The notes below the pieces were generated by a model, which worked only from the letters and a program-made list of their open reading frames with translations, searched no databases and was not told the DNA's origin. The translations under genes and the position numbers were made by a program. Shown here piece by piece: positions 59,652 to 64,000 of a stretch of 64,000 nt of DNA (its first letter is position 1; each line of letters starts with the position of its first letter). The DNA lies in the NCBI GenBank assembly GCA_045532455.1, contig JAZSFX010000020.1, positions 5,482-69,481 on the forward strand, written 5' to 3'. Source of the stretch: Ornithomonoglobus_A sp045532455 (GTDB lineage: Bacteria; Bacillota; Clostridia; UBA1381).

Positions 59652-60413
59652 TTACACATTAATTATATTAATATCATGCTTTTTCATAACTTCTGCCCAT
59701 TCATCAGTAAGCTCACCGTCTGTTATCATAAATTTAATTTTAGAAAAGTCAGTAACTTTTGCAAAGCCTGTTTTGGTAAACTTAGAATGGTCGCACATAA
59801 ACACAGGGCAACTGCTGTTTTCTACCATTGCTCTTTTTATCTCTGCCTCTGCCTCTGACGAGTCAACAATTCCGCTTCCCATAGTTATGCCACGACAAGA
59901 GAAAAACGCCTTGTCTACAAAGTAATTTTCTCTTATTGTACGTTCTCCTGAACGACCTGTATAAGACATATTTTTACGGTTTAACAAACCGCCTGTGCAT
60001 ATAACCTGAATGTTTTCACATTCCAAAAGCTCGTTAACGACCTTTTGCGCATTGGTTATAACTGTCAGTTTTTCTTTATCCTTTAAATGACGTGATAAGT
60101 GCCATGAGGTTGTTGATGAATCGAGGAATATTATTTCACCGTTTCGTATTAGAGATGCCGCACTTTTTGCAATACGTATCTTTTCTTCGTAGTTTATATA
60201 TCCTCTTTCAGCAATTACGGGGTCTATATCGTTCCCTGCAAGAGTTGCTCCGCCATATGAACGCTCTAAAATTCCTTGTTGCTCGAGCTTTAACAAATCT
60301 CCTCGTATTGTTTCGGTAGTTACGTCAAAGAGTTTTGCCAACTCTACAACCTGTACACTTCCACGTTCATTTATTATACTTTCTATTTTATTTCTACGTT
60401 CAACTGCAAGCAT
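59652..60413 (-). CDS. DeoR/GlpR-family regulator of the BMC operon
   Basis: A 253-residue DeoR-type repressor. The N-terminal HTH (GSVQVVELAKLFDVTTETIRGDL) is followed by the sugar-phosphate-binding DeoR C-terminal domain (IFLDSSTTSWHL, VITNAQKVVNEL, GGLLNRKNMSYTG). As the last gene of the BMC operon it is probably an autoregulator that responds to a phosphorylated deoxysugar such as fuculose- or rhamnulose-1-phosphate; the ligand is inferred from context. Confidence 0.9.
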   Translation of the reverse strand: MLAVERRNKIESIINERGSVQVVELAKLFDVTTETIRGDLLKLEQQGILERSYGGATLAGNDIDPVIAERGYINYEEKIRIAKSAASLIRNGEIIFLDSSTTSWHLSRHLKDKEKLTVITNAQKVVNELLECENIQVICTGGLLNRKNMSYTGRSGERTIRENYFVDKAFFSCRGITMGSGIVDSSEAEAEIKRAMVENSSCPVFMCDHSKFTKTGFAKVTDFSKIKFMITDGELTDEWAEVMKKHDINIINV

Positions 60414-60455
60414 TTTTACCTCCTCAAAAGGACCGACTTCTCAGCTAATTTGAAT

Positions 60456-61001
60456 TTATATTATAGCTTCCCATAATTCAGGATGCGGATTTGCTATTAC
60501 TTCTGTGTTTATTAAAACACCTTCCTCAGCTGCGATTTTTGCTCCGGCTTCTACTCCGGCTCTTACATCTGCCACGTCACCCGTCATTGTAACAAAGCAT
60601 TTGCCTGCTAACCCACGTGCAACTCTCACTTCTACAAGCTCTATATCGCCTGCTTTTACCGCCGCATCTGCCGCTAAGATAGCGCTTGCTGCAGTAAATG
60701 TTTCTACAATTCCTAATGCACGCTTATTCTTTACATTAGCAGTTCCGCATACTGCCTCGTAAACGTTCTCTCCAAGATTACCTATGATAAATTTATCTAT
60801 CAGTGCATCTTCGCTAACAAGCTCTGCTCTCTGTATGGCTGCTCTTATGGCAGAAAGCTCGCCACCCACTATGGTAACAAACTTACCGGGACACACTGAG
60901 CCTGAGCTTATGAGTGTTACGCCTGCACTTTTGAGCATTTCATCAGTAACAACAATGCCTTTGGATACATTTTTCAGTTCAACTAAGCCAATGGATTTCA
61001 T
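60456..61001 (-). CDS. pduT: BMC shell protein, tandem-domain trimer (PduT type)
   Basis: A 181-residue BMC-T protein with two BMC domains in tandem: SIGLVELKNVSKGIVVTDEM and ALGIVETFTAASAILAADAA. The GSVCPGKF loop in domain one carries the pore cysteine which in PduT holds a [4Fe-4S] cluster for electron transfer across the shell. It follows pduS by 26 nt, matching a PduS-PduT redox pair. Confidence 0.93.
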   Translation of the reverse strand: MKSIGLVELKNVSKGIVVTDEMLKSAGVTLISSGSVCPGKFVTIVGGELSAIRAAIQRAELVSEDALIDKFIIGNLGENVYEAVCGTANVKNKRALGIVETFTAASAILAADAAVKAGDIELVEVRVARGLAGKCFVTMTGDVADVRAGVEAGAKIAAEEGVLINTEVIANPHPELWEAII

Positions 61002-61027
61002 TGTATTATTCCATACCTTTCCAGAAA

Positions 61028-62359
61028 TTATTTATCTATAACGATAAATCTGTTGTTTATCTCCCTAACGGTGCCATTAATGCTTGAGTGTATTGTTGTT
61101 CCCAATGCATCTGTGCTTGTTGCGGCAATTTGCTGACCTTTTGCCACGGTATCTCCTACACTAACAAGCGGGTCTGCTTTTTTGCCGATATGCTGCGAAA
61201 GCTCTATATAAACCGTTGACGGATTGAATTCAATGTATTTTCTTTCTACACTTGGCTTAACATATTTTCTTATGCCTAATCTGTCTATAAGTGTATCAGA
61301 CGAAACAAGTCGTGAAGTGCGCATTTTGTGAGCACTTTGAGGTGCTTTGTTGTCTGTGCGCTTTAAACCGTGCTTACCAAGTGAGTCTTTTATTGTTGTG
61401 GCAATCTTTTGTGGGTCGAGCATTTGCTGGCAAGCTATTACCGTACAAATACCGCAACCGCAACAAAGTGAATTCTGCAAGAATGCCTCAGCACTGTTAA
61501 CCTCGCTATGAGATGCAGCCCTTACAGTTTTATGTACCTCAAGGTCATATCCCAAAAGGTGTCTTGGGCAAAGGTCTGTGCACATTGTGCAGTTACAACA
61601 CGCTGCCGAAGCACGCTTCAGTGTTATGGATATGTCCTGTATCTTACGTTGTATTATAGAGTGTGTTCTGGGGAATATCAAAAGTCCTTTTGTTGTTTTT
61701 GTAACAACGTCGGTTTCCAAATCCACAAGCTTACCCATCATAGGTCCGCCGTTTATAACCTCTTTATCGGTTAAATCACAAATTCCGCACTCTGTCAAAA
61801 GCTCCGATATTTTCATACCGATTGGTGCTTTTATTGTTATATCCTCGTTTGTATCGCCACCGATTGTGATATATTTTTGAGTAACAGCCTCACCCTTTGT
61901 TGCCTTATGTATATTATATAAGGTTTCGAGGTTAATAACCATAACTCCTACTGCAAGCGGAATTGCACCCTCAGGTACGATTTTGCCTGTGGTTTCGTAC
62001 GTTAATACAACCTCATCGCCTGCAGGATATATATCGGGAATTTCTTTTACCGATATATTAGTGCCATTCAAAGAAGCTATGATATTCTTATCGAGCAAGT
62101 GCATATTCTTGCCCTTTATACCTATTATTACCCTTTTGGCGTCTAATGCCTTGGAAATAATTTTAAGCACATCAACAACGTTGCCAAGATGCTTTTCTAA
62201 AATATGATGGTCTACCATCATAAGAGGCTCGCACTCGGCAGCGTTTACGATTACATCTTCTACTTGTAAAGAAAGCTTTTTATGCGTCGGAAAACCTGCA
62301 CCGCCCGCACCAACAATACCGGCATTGTATATTAAATCCTGCAATTTTTCTATTGTCAT
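61028..62359 (-). CDS. pduS: PduS-like flavin/iron-sulfur oxidoreductase
   Basis: A 443-residue RnfC-like protein. N-terminal NAD/FMN region GIVGAGGAGFPTHKKL with AAECEPLMMVDHH, an SLBB-type region (PIGMKISELL), two [4Fe-4S] motifs (CCNCTMCTDLCP and CCGCGICTVIACQ) and a C-terminal barrel-sandwich domain (GTTIHSSINGTVREI). PduS is described as a cobalamin reductase in B12 compartments; in glycyl-radical compartments it is proposed to recycle NAD+ via PduT. Which type applies depends on the dehydratase outside the window. Confidence 0.92.
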   Translation of the reverse strand: MTIEKLQDLIYNAGIVGAGGAGFPTHKKLSLQVEDVIVNAAECEPLMMVDHHILEKHLGNVVDVLKIISKALDAKRVIIGIKGKNMHLLDKNIIASLNGTNISVKEIPDIYPAGDEVVLTYETTGKIVPEGAIPLAVGVMVINLETLYNIHKATKGEAVTQKYITIGGDTNEDITIKAPIGMKISELLTECGICDLTDKEVINGGPMMGKLVDLETDVVTKTTKGLLIFPRTHSIIQRKIQDISITLKRASAACCNCTMCTDLCPRHLLGYDLEVHKTVRAASHSEVNSAEAFLQNSLCCGCGICTVIACQQMLDPQKIATTIKDSLGKHGLKRTDNKAPQSAHKMRTSRLVSSDTLIDRLGIRKYVKPSVERKYIEFNPSTVYIELSQHIGKKADPLVSVGDTVAKGQQIAATSTDALGTTIHSSINGTVREINNRFIVIDK

Positions 62360-62388
62360 TGCTCTCTCCCTTTTTGTATGCTAAAAAA

Positions 62389-62649
62389 TCAGCACTGCTT
62401 CTTATCCAAAATACCAACAATAACAGCATCAACGGGAACGTCGTTATCGCCGAGGGCAACTCTCGCACTGCTGCCTGTTGTGATAATTACGTCCTCTCCC
62501 ATACCGGCACCAACACCGTCTACTGCTGTGAGGTATTTATCTATTAATTTTCCATTTTCGATACATTGTACAAGCATAAACTTGTAGCCTACAAGACTCT
62601 GAAGCTTATGTGTTGATACAACGCTACCGTAAACTCTTCCTATAATCAT
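62389..62649 (-). CDS. pduN: BMC vertex protein (EutN/CcmL/PduN family)
   Basis: An 86-residue BMC-P protein that forms pentamers capping the shell vertices. It begins MIIGRVYGSVVSTHKLQSL and has YLTAVDGVGAGMGEDVIITTGSSAR, the family's core. It lies between pduL and pduS. Confidence 0.93.
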   Translation of the reverse strand: MIIGRVYGSVVSTHKLQSLVGYKFMLVQCIENGKLIDKYLTAVDGVGAGMGEDVIITTGSSARVALGDNDVPVDAVIVGILDKKQC

Positions 62650-62690
62650 ATATAATCACCTTTTTATAAGATGTTCGTTTCAAAATTTAA

Positions 62691-63326
62691 TTAATCTTCA
62701 ATAATTTTAACCCTGTCGCCTGTTTTTATTGCACAAGCATTTGCGTCATCGGTATCAATATGCATTTCGGTATTAAAATCTTCTCTGACTCTGACCTGTA
62801 CATTATAGAACTTGGTCGGTTTTGAATTTTGAATTTCTACATCAACAACATCATTATCTTTGATACCGTACTTCTGAGCGTCCGCAGGTGTCATATGTAT
62901 ATGTCTGTTTGCAATTATACAACATTCATTTACAAACACACTTCCCTTTGGTCCTACAAGAGCCATAGGTGCTGCACCTTTTAGCTCTCCCGAAGGTCTT
63001 ACGGGCGGGCTCACCTTTAATTTAAAAGTATCTGTTCTTGAAATCTCAACCTGAGATTCTTTTCTTACGGGTCCTAAAACACGTACGCCCTCAATAGTTC
63101 TTAATGACGGACTTACAAGTGTTACGCATTCTTCAGCTGCGTATTGGTCGCCCATAAGCATTTTTTTAGGAGTAAGCTCGTAGCCCTCACCAAAAAGAGT
63201 TTCTAAATCCTTTTGTGAAAGATGTACGTGTCTTGCACTTACGCCAACTTTTATACCCTCGTTAGCTTCTTGTTGCTTTAGAATATCAACAACTGCACGG
63301 GTAATCATATCTTGTATATTACTCAT
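62691..63326 (-). CDS. pduL: BMC phosphate propanoyltransferase PduL
   Basis: PduL transfers acyl groups from CoA to phosphate inside the compartment, recycling CoA. The 211-residue form starts MSNIQDMITRAVVDILKQQ, an amphipathic helix of the encapsulation-peptide type, followed by the two PduL domains with zinc-binding VSARHVHLS and IIANRHIHM. The ATG at 63326 has AAAGGAG upstream; the longer open frame to 63410 runs through a stable hairpin and is not conserved. Confidence 0.93.
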   Translation of the reverse strand: MSNIQDMITRAVVDILKQQEANEGIKVGVSARHVHLSQKDLETLFGEGYELTPKKMLMGDQYAAEECVTLVSPSLRTIEGVRVLGPVRKESQVEISRTDTFKLKVSPPVRPSGELKGAAPMALVGPKGSVFVNECCIIANRHIHMTPADAQKYGIKDNDVVDVEIQNSKPTKFYNVQVRVREDFNTEMHIDTDDANACAIKTGDRVKIIED

Positions 63327-63392
63327 CTCTAATTTAACTCCTTTCACAGAGTTTTTTGCTAAATTTAAATTTAAAAGTGTGGAATGATGATA

Positions 63393-63433
63393 CCGCGCCG
63401 AAAATACCATTTAAGACGATACCTCCGGCGCGG
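63393..63433 (-). other. GC-rich intercistronic hairpin between shell gene and pduL
   Basis: CCGCGCCG/CGGCGCGG stem with a 25-nt loop in a 124-nt spacer that is otherwise AT-rich. There is no U-run, so it is not an intrinsic terminator. It is best read as a 3' stabiliser or processing signal for the upstream shell-protein mRNA segment. Confidence 0.65.
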
Positions 63434-63450
63434 ATAATATTTTTACCTGA

Positions 63451-63726
63451 TTAGATTTGTGGTAAAATCTTTTCTACATCACCATGTGGACGTGGAATTA
63501 CGTGAACTGATACTAATTCACCTAATCTTGCGCCTGCTGCTGAACCTGCATCTGTTGCTGCTTGAACTGCACCAACATCGCCTCTTACCATAACTGTTAC
63601 AAGACCTGAACCGATTCTTTCTGTTCCGATAAGTGTAACGTTTGCTGCCTTAACCATTGCATCTGCAGCCTCTACTGCTGCAACAAGACCTCTTGTTTCT
63701 ACCATTCCTAATGCTTCTACTGCCAT
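63451..63726 (-). CDS. pduA: BMC hexameric shell protein (PduA/PduJ type)
   Basis: A 91-residue single-domain BMC-H protein, the main facet tile of the shell: EALGMVETRGLVAAVEAADAM, ANVTLIGTERIGSGLVTVMVRGDVGAV and VHVIPRPHGDVEKILP. The pore loop reads RIGSGL, near the KIGSGL of PduA, compatible with passage of polar small molecules. SD GGAGG. Hairpins lie on both sides of the gene. Confidence 0.95.
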   Translation of the reverse strand: MAVEALGMVETRGLVAAVEAADAMVKAANVTLIGTERIGSGLVTVMVRGDVGAVQAATDAGSAAGARLGELVSVHVIPRPHGDVEKILPQI

Positions 63727-63770
63727 TTTTTTATCCTCCTTAAAATTATTGACTTAGAATTTTTATATAT

Positions 63771-63784
63771 AACGCTTTCGCGCT
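63771..63784 (-). other. Small GNRA-loop hairpin before the pduA-like gene
   Basis: On the minus strand AGCGC-GAAA-GCGTT forms a 5-bp stem with a GAAA tetraloop (one G-U pair) in the 65-nt spacer between two shell genes. It may mark the 5' end of a processed segment. Confidence 0.35.
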
Positions 63785-63791
63785 ATTGACA

Positions 63792-64000
63792 TTATTTTTT
63801 TGTAGTAGTCTTTTTTGTTGTACTACCCTTTGTTTTTGTTGTCGACGTTGACTTTTTAGCAGTTGTAGTCGACTTTTTCTTTTCTGGTGCTCCTACCGCA
63901 CCCACGTGCGTACCCGCAATTTCTGCGGTAGCCTTTACTTCTTCTTCCTCAATGTGAAGAAATTTGTATATCTCACGGTGTGGTCTTGCAATTACCTGTG
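63792..64000 (-). CDS. BMC shell protein with Lys/Thr-rich C-terminal tail (C-terminal part)
   Basis: The last ~69 codons of a gene cut by the window edge. The visible part starts QVIARPHREIYKFLHIEEEE, matching the VIPRPHGDVEKIL end of a BMC-H domain, so this is very probably a hexameric shell protein. After a short linker (ATAEIAGTHVGAVGAPE) comes a ~28-residue tail made almost only of Lys, Thr and Ser (for example KKKSTTTAKKSTSTT, then GSTTKKTTTKK). The tail is cationic and low-complexity, unlike the tile encoded just downstream. Frame is open and ends with TAA at 63792-63794. Confidence 0.85.
   Translation of the reverse strand, partial: QVIARPHREIYKFLHIEEEEVKATAEIAGTHVGAVGAPEKKKSTTTAKKSTSTTKTKGSTTKKTTTKK

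Noticed and set aside
1..64000. CRISPR array, prophage or insertion sequence
   Set aside because: No regularly spaced direct repeats, cas genes, integrase, transposase or phage structural genes were seen on either strand.

Overview
The window looks like a chromosome segment of a low-GC, anaerobic, spore-forming Firmicute, most likely an uncultured gut-type clostridium. The evidence is the presence of spoIVA, yabP/yabQ and a cwlD-type amidase, PolC-type DNA polymerase III, ATP-independent housekeeping clusters in Firmicute order (ylxM-ffh-rpsP-khpA-rimM-trmD; hup-rqcP-yabP-yabQ-divIC-yabR), the [FeFe]-hydrogenase maturase HydE, and a fucose/propanediol-type bacterial microcompartment (BMC). 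No phage, IS element, integrase or CRISPR array is visible. The genus cannot be named from the sequence alone.

Layout. 1-2.8 kb (minus): start of the S10 ribosomal operon (rpsJ-rplC-rplD-rplW-rplB, cut by the window edge) behind a strong promoter and a ~300-nt structured leader with an internal terminator hairpin. 2.8-6.5 kb (minus): ylxM-ffh-rpsP-khpA-rimM-trmD. 6.7-9.0 kb (plus): spoIVA and a DUF3298 lipoprotein. 9.0-14.3 kb (minus): fruK-like kinase, SLH protein and a 33-residue membrane microprotein; a DUF1294 protein; a TetM-like GTPase fused to a Rae1/YacP-type NYN nuclease domain; ireB. 14.6-18.0 kb (plus): rnr and an RlmL-type methyltransferase. 18.1-26.4 kb (minus): patatin, a Cys-rich small protein, a CCA-transferase-like protein that has lost its catalytic residues, fucU, serC-serA, cwlD, nadA-mnmA. 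26.6-32.6 kb (plus): hydE-gshA, an EF-G-like GTPase, a sugar-ABC ATPase. 32.7-36.8 kb (minus): cysS-mrnC-split transketolase-lipoprotein. 37-46.5 kb: tRNA-Glu, a YitT protein, an ABC-F ATPase, a transglutaminase-like protein, a five-tRNA operon, the hup-yabR sporulation/division cluster, pncB and tsaC. 46.6-49.5 kb: fucI with a divergent AraC regulator, then tRNA-Gly. 49.8-58.7 kb (plus): purL (fused glutaminase), polC, an M14 peptidase. 58.9-64 kb (minus): tcdA, then the distal end of a BMC operon (shell proteins, PduL, EutN-type vertex, PduS, PduT, DeoR regulator).

How it fits together. FucI, FucU, the AraC regulator and the BMC operon form a dispersed fucose/deoxysugar system: isomerisation of L-fucose in the cytosol, with propanediol or lactaldehyde fermentation expected inside the compartment. 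The signature aldolase and dehydratase would lie beyond the right edge.

The most unusual non-coding signal is a family of five ~95-104-bp intergenic palindromes (18.0, 24.3, 28.9, 57.7 and 58.8 kb). They share a conserved asymmetric interior, and paired-base changes between copies preserve the stems. Two same-orientation copies bracket the M14 peptidase gene. Other points worth a second look are the GTPase-nuclease fusion, the CCA-transferase pseudoenzyme, a BMC shell protein with a Lys/Thr-rich tail, hairpins bracketing a shell gene, and a ten-codon leader ORF before the EF-G-like gene.
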